Source: Cryptomeria japonica (taxonomy: Eukaryota; Streptophyta; Pinopsida; Cupressales; Cupressaceae). Taken from it: a DNA stretch of 64,000 nucleotides. Under the pieces are notes generated by a model, which saw nothing but the letters and a program-made list of their open reading frames with translations, made no database searches and was not told where the DNA came from. The DNA lies in the NCBI RefSeq assembly GCF_030272615.1, contig NC_081414.1, forward strand, positions 657,336,292-657,400,291, written 5' to 3'. This document shows positions 26,570-40,379 of this stretch, piece by piece; position 1 is the stretch's first letter; each line of letters starts with the position of its first letter. Made by a program: the position numbers and the translations under genes.

Positions 26570-29500
26570 TGTAATGCCCCGCCAAGAAACCCCGAAGGGA
26601 TTAAGACATAACACAAGAATAGAGAGCAATAATTTTTTTTTTTAAAAGTTACACCACATTAAGATACAACAAGATATCAAAGATTCAGATTACATAGCGG
26701 AAGACATCAATTAACACCTAAAGAGTTTCCCAACGAGATTACTTAAATTTCACAATTCACTTAACTCACACAATTAATCCAATAAGCGGATTATCTTAAT
26801 AACGAGATAATTCTTAATCAGGATAATTTCTTTCAAAAGATGGAAATATAAATCACAAGCAATGACTCAACCATTGAGATCTATCCTTAATCTTCATTCA
26901 ATCTTTTCATAAAAATACAAGCCACACATCTAATATTCTAACACACTAGAATTCCATCATAAACATAAGAGATCTTTTCAAGCATACTTAATTTCCTTAA
27001 CAACAACTGAATATATTCCATTACTCTAAGTTACATTATTTCATATTCCAATTTATTGCATTATAAAAGACGATTACATACATGCATCTACGATAAATCT
27101 CATCTAAACCACTTAAGCATTCGATCAACATGGCATTCAAGAAAGGACTGAATAGAAGCATTTAAAGTTAATTCCATTTATCCACTTATCCATTCTAACA
27201 TAAGCTAATCATACATGATAAAGCTGAATAAGGGAAACATAAGAGAATACATCACGTAACACCATAATGATCTCGGAGTTCACCCCTAAAGGGCTACATC
27301 TCCGGGTCTGCTCAACTGCAAGACCCCTCTGATAAATAATAAAGTTAAGAATACACGAGGTTACACCAATTACAATCCTGCCATCAAGGCGAAACATAAA
27401 CAATATATAATGACCGCATCAGTCAATACTACATAAACGATCCCTGAAAAGTAAAGGATCCAGCTGAACATAATCGAAGCTAAAACAAAGGTCCAGGAGA
27501 GCATCCATAAAACTGAGCCATCACCACCCAAGGTCTAACTTGAAACCGATACTCACAAGGGTATAGACAAAAGGAAGACCCACAAAGGTACTCCTAACAG
27601 GACAAAACGATCACACGCTAGCGAACGTAGGGACAAGTGTCATCACACAACCTGGTATGGTTACCATGGCAGGTCTTCATAGGTCCCGGCCCCATACACT
27701 GGGTTACCCTGGCAACCTAATCTGAGCCTTCGGCCCATCCAAGTCTCATGTGGACCCACACATCCTCTCGTGAAGACAAGGAAGATGGTTTGCCCTTTCG
27801 GGCCTTCTCACAGCATGTCGAGTCTGTGTTAGCACTCATCCCATTTGTGAGGCACATTTATCTTACTTAGAGATTACATTCTAATCTACTGTTAGGTTAT
27901 CACTTATTAGACTCACTTTCGACGGGTTACCCAGCAGCTACTTTGGGCGCGGCGCCCAATCGAAAGCCACTTTCCCATACGACACTAGACTATACTCAGA
28001 CGAACTCAAAACCCAAGGAATACACATGGTCAGACGAACAGAGTTCAAGAAGGGAGAAACAAACATCTTGTCAAACTCGACTCAAAAGTGGTACACTTAC
28101 TGACGGTACTCTAACTAGAGACCTGACAAACTAAGGTCAACCACGAATCATTATTCGACACCCATACAAGGGATATGACCAACTACGACAACACCACAAT
28201 ACAATAGTCAACTCGGAATCGAGGACTGAAACAGGTACCCCAAGTCATTCCATACGACAGGGTCCTATCAAAACAAGCACGACTTGCCATTACATAAGCA
28301 AAAGCGAATACAAAAATTAAACTCGCATAGGAATATTCAACAGATACAATCTTTCCGAATTGATCTAATCATTAAAAGTCGATCAAGTTTTCTACAAGAT
28401 CTAAATCAGCTTACAGTTATCTACCTCATCTAGGAATAGGTTGTTCTTGGTTTTCTAACTCTCTAAGGGTCAAAGCATCGAACAGACATATAAAGCCATA
28501 ATGAGTTTTTAAACCAAATTCATATTAATAAAACTCAGACAACCATTAATCAATTAAATAAGATATTTAATCTCCAATTAAAACATCATTGATACCCTCT
28601 TGAAATAAAGTCACTCAATCTCACTCCTTCGAAATCATATAGTTCTAAAAAAAAAGGGAATATACCCTTAGAAGGGAGCTAAAACAAATAAGTAACCATT
28701 TTCCGAATTAACATAATATTTTACTTCCACAAAAACCTATTAATATAGGACTTAATTTCCCAGAATAAACAACTGATAAACATTTGGTTTTATCCTACCT
28801 TTCAATTAGCAAAAGCCTATATGAATCCTTGCAAATACACTAAATTGCAATTTTAACCAATTAACATATAAATTAATTACCCTTAAACTAATTATATACA
28901 TTAATTAATAATTTAATGAATAACGTTTAACATTAAAACCTTATCATTAAATAAAATTAAATTGTCTAATTAACTAATATTAAACTATTATATATTTTTT
29001 TTGACTAAAAAAAGAATACATAAAAAAAAACATTCTTAAAAACTAATTTCAAAAAAAAAAACATTTTAAAAAGGGGCGAAGGCAGGACCCACCTCCCAAC
29101 GGGGACGGCTGGGCACCCAAACCCTAGCCGTAGGCAGGAAACGCGCGGCGGCGCGACTGTGGTGCCCGCAGGTCCCACAGCGCCCTGCAGCCACCGTGGC
29201 TCCTGCGGCCACCACAGTGAGCCGCGGTCACTGGTGAACGGCGAGCAAGAGTAAGGGGGACGAGCGGGGGAGGGGAGGAGGAGGCGGGTGGAGCTCTGTT
29301 CCCCGCCCTTCGAACCCCAAACCCATAAAAAACTCAAATGAAATACGCACAGGTTCGATAAAAATACGTTTAACACACAGCGTTATTTTTTTTAAACAAC
29401 AAATCAACATTTGCTCAAAAATTCTCGTTTTAGAATAAGTTCCAGCTAGAATGAACAATGCTTTGGGATCAAATTATTTTGATGGGTATTCATTTTCTCA

Positions 29501-30816
29501 TACCCAGATGGGTTTCAACACCCAAAATAGATTGAGGAACATCAAAACCTCAATAAGTTTATTTTTATTTACAAAAAACCAGGCATGGCAAAAAGAACCA
29601 TTTTTTTTTTTTTGTTTTTATACACAATGATTCATCTATTTTGCAAGAACACCAGTCATGCATAGTTTTTAAACCCACAAATCCAAAATTAAATCTAAAA
29701 TCAATTTAATAAGATTGTATTTTGACAACAAGCAATTTCATTCACCCAACAGACCATTTCCATAACAACAAGGAAGAACAGTTAAGGTAAAACCTACCTT
29801 CATACGCATTCCTGGAATAGCTGAAGGAGAGCCCAATCCTACCAGATCCAGAAGCACTTCCTTCCTCCCAAAATCCCCAATTTCATCCCAAAATTTCTTT
29901 CCAACCAAAAATTTTGCAAAAATATCCATCCCCCAAAATTTCCCCAAATTTTAGGTTATAAGGAAGAGTTGACCAAAATTCCTTTGTTTGAATTAAATTT
30001 TTTATTTAAAAATAATTCTCAAAATTAATTCTTTCTATCTATAACAACAAATTAAACTTGCCTTTCAATTCCAAATTGATTTCCTTATTTAATACAATTT
30101 AACCTTTCTAATTTCAACGGCCAACAGAATACAATTAAATCTATTGCGCTTAAATAAAAAACTTTCTTTTCAACAACATATACAAAATGCATTTAGTATT
30201 CAAAATCAGTCATTTAATCGAACTTACTCCCAATTTAAAATGAGCAATCCAATATCAATGATAATCGCATAACGAAATCCCGATTAATTTAGTCCATTAA
30301 TCTCTAATGCACAAATACATATTTAATCAAAATAATTACTAAGGACTAATTAATCAATTTAACCATACACACCAAGCACGCAAACCGAGAAGGTCAACCA
30401 AACAGACGACTCGCAAACCCAAACAAAAGGGGATACCGATGACGACTGGCGATGCTCACTTGAGCACGACTAATGTCAACTAGGGTCTTACAACCACCTA
30501 ATCCAACTCTAAGGATAAAAGAGGTACACTCAAACCTACACATCCAGGTGAAGACGAACCTCGCACTCATGTGGTGTTGTACCTGAAATCTCCTGCAACC
30601 AAGAGTCATACATGCATACATATAGAAACTTAATGAAAGCGTTAGCCCAATATTAATACCACGAAATAGGAACACTAAACAACTTGCATACAACTAGTGT
30701 GAAAATCCACATCAACAGCTATGCGTTAAATCAAACATCTGACTATAACATTATATTAAGATAAACTAACCAAGATTAAACCCAGATTAGAAATTGATTA
30801 GGGCAGGGGTACTACA
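26570..30816 (-). repeat. LARD 3' LTR (left copy), 4247 bp
   Basis: In element orientation it runs TGTAGTACCCC ... GGGGCATTACA. It contains a GC-rich island at 29065-29300 in otherwise AT-rich sequence. The polypurine tract abuts it at 30817. Small open frames within it are conserved between the two copies only because the whole LTR is duplicated, and they show no recognisable domain. Confidence 0.93.
29065..29300 (-). other. GC-rich island within the LTR
   Basis: About 235 bases are strongly GC-rich with many CpG (for example gcgcggcggcgcgac at 29141-29155), surrounded by AT-rich DNA. In element orientation it carries ggctagggtttggg, the AGGGTTT phrase common near plant transcription starts. 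Its counterpart is 37025-37265. Confidence 0.7.
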
Positions 30817-30831
30817 TTCTCCCCCCCTAGG
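30817..30831 (-). other. Polypurine tract of the LARD
   Basis: Reverse complement cctagggggggagaa lies directly against the 3' LTR. This is where plus-strand DNA synthesis would be primed in an LTR retroelement. Confidence 0.85.
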
Positions 30832-33800
30832 TTCCGACTTACTCCTGGAAGTCATAAGGCTAGATGGAGAACATGTCGTACGCATCAGCCCTGAAACTCA
30901 TTCAACAAAGATCAAATTGCACATAGAAATATTTCCATAAATAAATGAAATGTTTATTGCAAAATCCTTTACAAACGCCATTATCCCTTGGCAAGATACA
31001 TTTAAAACCATACATTCCTTAAAATATTCTAGGAATTATCCACAATCATAGCAGAGAAATAAGAATTTTCTTACTTTTATTACACCAAATTTAAGCATTA
31101 CAATGAGGTAAACAACAATTACCATAATCATCTATCAAACATGACCAGAAAACATGCCATCAAGATCAATTTCCTTTACCAATCCATCTTTATCATAAAA
31201 TTTTATTGAATAGAACTAGCTTAAATATCAATTTATACAACCAAATTAACTTTCAATAAATAAGAGCAACAAAAATAACTCAATTGATTACACTTGCCAG
31301 GCATAAGAGAACCCTTCCAATGACTATGTCCCATAGCATAGTGACAAGTTAACACAATTTACTCCATGATACAAATAATAACCATCCACATAACTTGAAT
31401 GCATAACAGAAAAGGCCACATGTGAGCATGTCGAATGCTCGGTCAAAGATAACATGCACGATCAGCATCCCTATGCCGGATCTCAGAACAACAATAAGAT
31501 CATAAATAACCAATATCTCACTCAAGGGCTCGATGGTGCTAGGCACACCATAGCGGTGCTACCTTCCATACAAGACCTTTGTGAATATCCCTTGTTGAGC
31601 AAGGTGGTTAGCCTCCAAGAGATAGTAACCACAAATAGGTAGGTAGTGGGTCCTAGCTGCAACACAGCCTCACATACCCCCATCCTCAAGGTTCCCTACA
31701 TCAACTTCCTCGCACACACTCTACCAAATCCGTATCATACGTCCTTGGAGAGGAATTTCACATCTCGACACAAGACCAGCATCCGAAAACAATAAGGATA
31801 AACCAGTTTAGCCACCAAAGTATAGATGAATAAAGGTAATAAATCATCAATTCCAATAGTAAGGCAAGAAAATAATCCGGAATTGCAACACCAAATCAAA
31901 AGTGCAAAAGATCACAAGATCATGGCTAAACCTTCAAAGTCAAAGTAAAATAAATTGCTGATCCCCACAGAAATAAAAATAATATCACAACTGCACATAA
32001 CATCACTATGTGACTAACATCTAGCCACCAACGAGGAAGGAAGGAACAACTGACTAGCTATTGCAATAGCTCATCATGTGGTGCGACATAGTCACACTAC
32101 CCACATGGCATGGCGGTGTGCACCTCGACATCACCCCGCATCACGTCATCACGCGGCATGGCAATACCCCAAGTGGAGAAAACACACAATGGACGTATCC
32201 CGCATGGTAGTGTACCTCGCGGAAAAAGCACGCGCAAGTCACATCCCGCATAGCGACGTATCTAGAAGGATGCTCGTCGAAAGTCAGAGGTATACATGAC
32301 TAGGGTCCACCCACATGCCCACCAACACATACTAACTGGCAGCACATGTGAATAAACCTACCTTTCATGAAGACAAGGCAAAGGATCCTCCAAATCACAC
32401 CATCACTATACACAAGAATCACCATCCAAATGCTCAAATAAAGGAGAGGAATAGGCTATCACATATAAACCTATAAAATAGATTCATCAAAAGGGAAATT
32501 ATTGAGTACACCTTTGATACAGTTTCATAGTACCACTATATCATTCCTCGAAGTAGAGAAGCTAAAGTCGCTTCGCACTGACATTACTCGTACGCCAATC
32601 CATACTATTCAAGGAACGGTTACTTCAAATACTACCCCTTAACATACTGAGTTACCCACAACCAGAGGTTTGGTACTCAGTAGGGAAACAAATAAGCAAC
32701 ATCACATAAACAGTATGGTTTCCCATACTCATAAGCAACATATCCTCCATGGTTGATTACTTCACCAATCCATGGGTACATATAATAAGCACTGGTTTCT
32801 TACAATACACACAAATACACCAGTACTGGTTTAGTCACATTTACGAGGAGTACTTTTCAGTACGCTAACATCTATTCAAGGAAGATTTCAATTATGCTTT
32901 CTATATAAATAACTGAATCAAGTTTACTCTAGATTCAAGTACTAAAATTATTAACAATTCACAATTATATAAGGAAATAACATCATTCCTATATCTTTCC
33001 TAAATTTCACTAAGCATCCGCAACTAAATTACTAACTATGCAAATTCTTTTCCCAAAGAGGACTTCCATCTTTCCATATGAAGCCAAAATGCAATAGTAC
33101 AATTTCACATGTTTTATAAACATTCTATTTAAATCAACACATTCTTTAATACCATTTCTAAAAATCTTAGGATTAGGCAAGGAGAAGGGAAAGAGAGTTT
33201 GATAATCAAACTGTTTCCTACAAAGACACGAGATCAATCAAGATCACACTACATTATAAAATTTCTCACTGTAAGCCTATAATTTAATTACACCATTTTC
33301 ATTTCGCTGCCGTTTTAGAAGGATGACAATTAGCCTAACAAAACACTTCCAATAATTATGGTTGCAACAGGGGGTTCTAGTTTCCAACAAAACAGAGATC
33401 AAGAGAGGCAATCTTTTCGATAATGCAAGACCTCTTAAGAACACTCACTTGTGAAAATACAATATAGACACATGTCATAATTTTGCAACCTATTAGAGAG
33501 GATCACATTACGATCAAAGATAAGCAAGGAGCTATTACTCAAATAAAACATATTAATGCATGCACATCAAACAAACTTTTCATCCGCACTTTCTAAACAC
33601 ATCAAGGTAATTACATATACCCAAAAGCGAGTTCAATGGAGCATTTGCTAAAATAAATCTTCAATCAAACTGGTTTAATGAAACACATAAGACAATCTTT
33701 TGGAAAACACATTAATACTCTCTCGAAGCTACCATAACATGCTCTTTTTTAATACTTCTTTTACAAACCAACCAGTTTCACATAATTCAACTATCCACAT

Positions 33801-34505
33801 AGAAATGCACCTTACTAAGATAGAATTTAATCATGCTACTCCTACAACATACACCTAGAGAATTCTTTAAACGTACACATACAGTTTTCTCCCAATCGCC
33901 AAAATAAATTTTTAAACCCATAGTCCCTTAATAATCTAAAAACATAAGCATCATAAGTCTCACACAAGGGTTCAAGAAGTCACACCCTTTTCTCTTGCAA
34001 ACAAGAAACTCAAATCAAAGATAATTACTCATATCCTAATCATTTTAATTTCCAGAAAGAGAGAGAGAAATGGTGATAATCATTTAATTTTCTACAAAAT
34101 AAGCATTCAATAATTGCCATACTAGTCCTTCAAGTGAACAACACTAAGCTAGATCATAATCTTAAACAAACATAATTCACACTTTCAGATTCAAGACAAG
34201 CACGGACCAACCCAAATGGATTAGTCTAAAGAGTACAACACTCAATAAAGGAAGGTACATACGACTCTCTTTCAGAATAAGAGTAATCGTAGACCAAGAC
34301 ATCAATAAGCACACAATGCACATATAAACACTCAAACACCAACATCAAGAACGCGAAAACAAGGTGTGAACACACACGTTACACACAAGTTAAGGTCTGC
34401 TCAATCACTCACATGCAAAAGGAGGACAAGCATACACATAAGGTCGATACACTTCACACCAATAGAGGGCACACGCGATACCAGAGATCCCAATGTTTGC
34501 AACAT
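30832..34505 (-). other. Non-coding interior of the LARD
   Basis: About 3.7 kb with only short open frames (none above 75 codons) and no recognisable retroelement domain. A stretch rich in CG and catcccgcatagcg-type phrases lies at 32070-32300 and has a diverged relative at 7700-7870. The rest is AT-rich sequence without visible repeats. Confidence 0.75.
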
Positions 34506-34519
34506 GGGCTATGATACCA
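34506..34519 (-). other. Primer binding site, tRNA-Met type
   Basis: The reverse complement, just inside the 5' LTR, reads TGGTATCATAGCCC. It matches the plant initiator-Met primer site TGGTATCAGAGC except for one base. This sets the element's orientation as minus. Confidence 0.85.
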
Positions 34520-34521
34520 AA

Positions 34522-37500
34522 TGTAATGCCCTGCCAGGAAACCCCGAAGGGATTAAGCCATAACACAAAAATAGAGAGCAATAATTTTTTTTTAAAAAAA
34601 GTTACACTACATTAAGATACAACAAGATATCAAAGATTTAGATTACATAGAGGAAGACATCAATTAACACCTAAAGAGTTTCCCAATGAGATTACTTAAA
34701 TTTCACAATTCACTTAACTCACACAATTAATCCAATAAGCGGATTATCTTAATAACGAGATAATTCTTAATCAAGATAATTTCTTTCAAAAGATGGAAAT
34801 ATAAATCACAAGCAATGACTCAACCATTGAGATCTATCCTTAATCTTCATTCAATCTTTTCATAAAAATACAAGCCACACATCTAATATTCTAACACACT
34901 AGAATTCCATCATAAACATAAGAGATCTTTTCCAGCATACTTAATTTCCTTAACAACAACTGAATATATTCCATTACTCTAAGTTACATTATTTCATATT
35001 CCAATTTATTGCATTATAAAAGATGATTACATACATGCATCTACGATAAATCTCATCTAAACCACTTAAGCATTCGATCAACATGGCATTCTAGAAAGAA
35101 CTGAATAGAAGCATTTAAAGTTAATTCCATTTATCCACTTATCCGTTCTAACATAAGCTAATCATAAATAATAAAGCTGAATAAGGGAAACATAAGAGAA
35201 TACATCACGTAACACCATAATGATCTCGGAGTTCACCCCTAAAGGGCTACATCTCCGGGTCTGCTCAACTGCAAGACCCCTCTGATAAATAATAAAGTTA
35301 AGAATACACGAGGTTACACCAATTACAATCCTACCATCAAGGCGAAACATAAACAATATACAACGACCGCATCGGTCCATACTACATAAATGATCCCTGA
35401 AAAGTAAAGGATCCAGCTGAACATAATCGAAGCTAAAACAAAGGTCCAGGAGAGCATCCATAAAACTGAGCCATCACCACCCAAGGTCTAACATGAAACC
35501 GATACTCACAAGGGTATAGACAAAAGGACGACCCACAAAGGTACTCCTAACAAGACAAAACGACCAAACGCTAGCCAACGTAGGGACAAGTGTCATCACA
35601 CAACCTGGTATGGTTACCATGGCAGGTCTTCATAGGTCCCGGCCCCATACACTGGGTTACCCTGGCAACCTAATCCGAGCCTCCGGCCCATCCAAGTCTC
35701 ATGTGGACCCACACATCCTCTTGTGAAGACAAGGAAGATGGTTTGCCCTTTCAGGCCTTCTCACAGCATGTCGAGTCTGTGTTAGCACTCGTCCCATGTG
35801 TGAGGCACATTTATCTTACTTAGAGATTACATTCTAATCTACTGTTAGGTTATCACTTATTAGACTCACTTTCGACGGGTTACCCAACAGCCACTTTGGG
35901 CGCGGACCCCAATCGAAAGCCACTTTCCCATACGACAATAGACTATACTCAGACGAACTCAAAACCCAAGGAATACACATGGTCAGATGAACGGAGTTCA
36001 AGAAGGGAGAAACAAACATCTTGTCAAACACGACTCAAAAGTGGTACACTTACTGACGGTACTCTAACTAGAGACCTGACAAACTAAGGTCAACCATGAA
36101 TCATCATTCGACACCCATACAAGGGATATGACCAACTACGACAACACCACAATACAACAGTCAACTCGGAATCGAGGACTGAAATAGGTACCCCAAGTCA
36201 TTCCATATGACAGGGTCCTATCAAAACAAGCACGACTTGCCATTACATAAGCAAAAGCGAATACAAAAATTAAACTCGCATAGGAATATTCAACAGATAC
36301 AATCTTTCCAAATTGATCTAATCATTAAAAGTCGATCAAGTTTTCTACAAGATCTAAATCAGATTACAGTTATCTACCTCATCTAGGAATAGGTTGTTCT
36401 TGGTTTTCTAACTCTCTAAGGGTCAAAGCATCGAACAGACATATAAAGCCATAATGAGTTTTTAAACCAAATTCATATTAATAAAACTCAGACAACCATT
36501 AATCAATTAAATAAGATATTTAATCTCCAATTAAAACATCATTGATACCCTCTTGAAATAAAGTCACTCAATCTCACTCCTTCAAAATCATAAAGTTCTA
36601 AAAAAAAAAGGGAATACACCCTTAGAAGGGAGCTAAAACAAATAAGTAACCATTTTCCAAATTAACATAATATTTTACTTCCACAAAAACCTATTAATAT
36701 AGGACTTAATTTCCCAAAATAAACAACTGATAAACATTTGGTTTTATCCTACCTTTCAATTAGCAAAAGCCTATATGAATCCTTGCAAATACACCAAATT
36801 GCAATTTTAACCAATTAACATATAAATTAATTACCCTTAAATTAATTATATACATTAATTAATAATTTAATGCATAACGTTTAACATTAAAACCTTATCA
36901 TTAAATAAAATTAAATTGTCTAATTAACTAATATTAAACTATTATATATTTTTTTTGACTAAAAAAAGAATACATAAAAAAAAACATTCTTAAAAACTAA
37001 TTTTAAAAAAAAAAAACATTTTAAAAAGGGGCGAAGGCGGGGCCCACCTCCCAACGGGGACGGCTGGGCGCCCAAACCCTAGCCGCAGGCGGGAAACGCG
37101 CGGTGGCGCCACTGTGGTGCCCGCAGGTCCCGCGGCGCCCTGTGGCCACCGCGGCCCCTGCGGCCACCATAGTGAGCCGTGGTCACTGGTGAACGGCGAG
37201 CAAGAGTAAGGGGGACAAGCGGGGGAGGGGAGGAGGAGGCGGGTGGAGCTCTGCTCCCCGCCCTCCGAACCCCAAACCCATAAAAAACTCAAATGAAATA
37301 CGCACAGGTTCGATAAAAATACGTTTAACACACAGCGTTATTTTTTTTAAACAACAAATCAACATTTGCTCAAAAATTCTCATTTTAGAATAAGTTCCAG
37401 CTAGAATGAACAATGCTTTGGCATCAAATTATTTTGATGGGTATTCATTTTCTCATACCCAAATGGGTTTCAACACCCAAAATAGATTGAGGAACATCAA

Positions 37501-38771
37501 AACCTCAATAAGTTTATTTTTATTTACAAAAAACCAGGCATGGCAAAAAGAACCATTTTTTTTTTTTTTTTTTTAAACACAATGATTCATCTATTTTGCA
37601 AGAACACCAGTCATGCATAGTTTTTAAACCCACAAATCCAAAATTAAATCTAAAATCAATTTAAGAAGATTGGATTTTGACAACAAGCAATTTCATTCAC
37701 CCAACAGACCATTTCCATAACAACAAGGAAGAACAGTTAAGGTAAAACCTACCTTCATACGCATTCTTGGAATAGCTGAAGGAGAGCCCAATCCTGCCAG
37801 ATCCAGAAGCACTTCCTTCCTCCCAAAACCCCCAATTTCATCCCAAAATTTCTTTCCAACCAAAAATTTTCCAAAAATATCCATCCCCCAAAATTTTCCC
37901 AAATTTTAGGTTATAAGGAAGAGTTGACCAAAATTCCTTTTTTTGAATTAAAATTTTTATTTAAAAATAATTCTCAAAATTAATTCTTTCTATCTATAAC
38001 AACAAATTAAACTTGCCTTTCAATTCCAAATTGATTTCCTCATTTAATACAATTTAACCTTTCTAATTTCAACGGCCAACAGAATACAATTAAATCTATT
38101 GCGCTTAAATACAAAACTTTCTTTTCAACAGCATATACAGAATGCATTTAGTATTCAAAATCAGTCATTTAATCGAACTTACTCCCAATTTAAAATGAGC
38201 AATCCAATATCAACGATAATCGCATAACGAAATCCCGATTAATTTAGTCCATTAATCTCTAATGCACAAATACATATTTAATCAAAATAATTACTAAGGA
38301 CTAATTAATCAATTTAACCATACACACCAAGCACGCAAACCGAGAAGGTCAACCAAACAGACGACTCGCAAACCCAAACAAAAGGGGATACCGACGATGA
38401 CTAGCGATGCTCACTTGAGCACGACTAAGGTCAACTAGGGTCTTACGACTACCTAATCCAACTCTAAGGATAAAAGAGGTACACTCAAACCTGCACATCC
38501 AAGTGAAGACGAACCTCACACTCATGCGGCGTTGTACCTGAAATCTCCTGCAACCAAGAGTCATACATGCATACATATAGAAACTTAATGAAAGCGTTAG
38601 CCCAATATTAATACCATGAAATAGGAACACTAAACAACTTGCATACAACTTGTGTGAAAATCCACATCAACAGCTATGCGTTAAATCAAACATCTGACTA
38701 TAACATTATATTAAGATAAACTAACCAAGATTAAACCCAGATTAGAAATTGATTAGGGCAGGGGTACTACA
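34522..38771 (-). repeat. LARD 5' LTR (right copy), 4250 bp
   Basis: Collinear with 26570-30816 over its full length, differing by scattered substitutions and homopolymer length changes (for example the T run at 37557-37575). It ends at the GAATC duplication within LINE ORF1. Its GC island at 37025-37265 keeps more G/C at CpG sites than the other copy. Confidence 0.93.
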
Positions 38772-39750
38772 GAATCTCAATGGAACGGGTAATGAGATCA
38801 TCACTCATCAAGATTTCGATGGTGCCAAGAATATATTTACCTGGGTCAATCATAATGAGAGCCCGAGCATCAAGGTTTGGATTAAAAGAGGGCGAATGAT
38901 CAACCCTAATAATCCTTCCAATCAGCTGAAGGAGTTGTGGAATGAATCTCCAGAATAGTGGGGGAAGATTCTTGATAATGATCCATCTAGGGATTGAAAG
39001 GGAAATGATCTCATCACTAACCACCTCGGGAGACCACTTGATAGCCCTAAAAGAACATTTGCCAACCATCCAAAATTGTTTGCTAACTACTTGAGCTTGC
39101 GAGCTAACATATTTGAAAAAAATAATATATAAACCCTTTTGAATCATTCTCTAGAAAGAAAAATTTAGACCTAGTTTTGAATCCAAATGTTCTTCAACCA
39201 TTCATCCATAAATTAGTGGGCCAGTATATTAGAAACATTTGTGGCTGCTAAAAAATTAGCAACATCCTTCAATCTATTTTTTATGCATCAATAGCATCCA
39301 ACATAGAAGAGTTTGGAGTTATAGAGAGGGAAGAGCGAGAAGAGGGAGGGAGTGTACCTTCTTTTCCATCGATCCCATCGTACCCTGTAGGAGAGTCTGC
39401 CACCCTAATGTCAAATCTGTCTAAATCAGAAATAGGGTTAGAGTCCAAATCAAGCAACGCTGATTTGAATGACTTAGGAGGAGTTGAGCCCTTGACATGA
39501 GGGCCACCACTGGAATCTCTTGACATAAATGCTCGAGTGTGTAATAGGGCATAAAGAACAACAAAGAGCCCATGGAAATGACCAAATGGTGGCTTGACAT
39601 AAACAAGATAATAAATGAAGAAGAGATGATAGGAAGAGGCAAAGAAAATTACCTACATGGAGGAGGCCACCTGCACTCCTCCAATTCAGAGGCCAAGAAC
39701 CCCTACACGAACACTGAAACCCTACAGACTTGCCGAAGTTCTTCTCATAG
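38772..39750 (-). pseudogene. LINE ORF1, N-terminal part and 5' region
   Basis: From 39526 the minus strand reads a typical plant LINE ORF1 start (PPKSFKSALL within the first 30 residues) up to a stop at 39281. A second frame, 39147-38777, gives a DUF4283-like RNA-binding region (PRWIIIKNLPPLFWRFIP, LIGRIIRVD, ALIMID). It breaks exactly at the LARD insertion and resumes at 26569 with the zinc knuckle. 39527-39750 looks like the LINE 5' untranslated region. Confidence 0.72.
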
Positions 39751-39965
39751 GTATTCCCCCTATGGATGTAGTTCTAGTATTTTGGTTAAGTGGTCATGTG
39801 ATATTTATTTAATTGTTGTGTGGGTTGATTTTATTGTGATAATTAATTAATGATGTTATGATTTCTAATGTGTAATTAATAAATAACATTTATTGTGAGT
39901 TTAATGTTAATAAATAATTATTTTTATTAGGATTTATTTGTTGGAGCCTTCTTGGGAATTTAATT

Positions 39966-40018
39966 GTTATTTATTTATTTATTTATTTGTTTGTTTACTT
40001 ATATATTTATCTATTTAA
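39966..40018 (+). repeat. (ATTT)n-like microsatellite
   Basis: Imperfect tttatttatttatttgtttg repeats of about 50 bases lie in the truncated LTR. They are low-complexity and non-coding. Confidence 0.8.
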
Positions 40019-40100
40019 AGCTTTTATATTTAATTGGGATTTTAATTGACTATTTTATTAATGCTATTTATTTAATTGTTAATTAATTATTTATTCTTTT

Positions 40101-40379
40101 TTTTTATCGGTAATTGGTCGAAGCCTGAATAGCTTTTGACTGGAGCTATGAACCAGTGGGGACACCGTATGGGGCCCCATCCCGATTACATATCTTTGAA
40201 TTATTATTATTATTATGTTTGATTAGATTAATAGATTGACCCCAAGACCTTCCCCATCCCATGGAAGGCCAAGAATCACGACTTATAATTCCACTGCAGA
40301 TGTCCCTATTGGGAATTGAACTTGGGTCTCCATAGTGAGAACCCAGTGTTTTAACTAGTTAAGCTCAACCCCTTGGACT
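40101..40379 (-). mobile_element. tRNA-derived SINE with 18-bp target duplication
   Basis: On the minus strand the 5' end reads aaggggttgagcttaactag (A-box-like, 40353-40370) and continues to cccaagttcaattccc (B-box-like, 40311-40325). This is the internal RNA polymerase III promoter layout of a tRNA head. An unrelated body follows, ending in an A tail (T run at 40097-40105). The duplication ttaattatttattctttt occurs at 40083-40100 and 40380-40397, perfect over 18 bases. No protein is encoded, so it would depend on LINE enzymes. It lies inside the LARD-family LTR. Confidence 0.85.

Larger units (their letters stand above)
26570..38771 (-). mobile_element. LARD-like LTR element, 12.2 kb
   Basis: Two near-identical direct repeats (26570-30816 and 34522-38771) start TGTAATGCCC and end GGGGTACTACA. 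They flank a 3.7-kb interior. The perfect 5-bp duplication GAATC lies at 26565-26569 and 38772-38776. In minus orientation the primer site and polypurine tract are at the expected places, so the element reads right to left. The interior shows no gag, protease, integrase or reverse transcriptase in any frame. Very long LTRs with a non-coding interior define LARDs (large retrotransposon derivatives), which depend on enzymes from other elements. LTR copies differ by a few percent by eye, mostly transitions. Confidence 0.92.

Noticed and set aside
29005-29458. Pro/Ser/Arg-rich minus-strand frames in the LTRs
   Set aside because: They come from the GC-rich island, and the second copy exists only because the LTR is duplicated; no domain or start context supports a protein.
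32078-32299. 73-codon frame in the LARD interior as a gene
   Set aside because: It is a short frame in a CG-rich patch with no domain. Its weak resemblance to a frame at 7710-7913 follows from DNA-level repeat similarity.
40311-40379. Functional tRNA gene
   Set aside because: The A and B boxes are degenerate, the sequence is flanked by a target duplication and ends in an A tail, so it is a SINE head.
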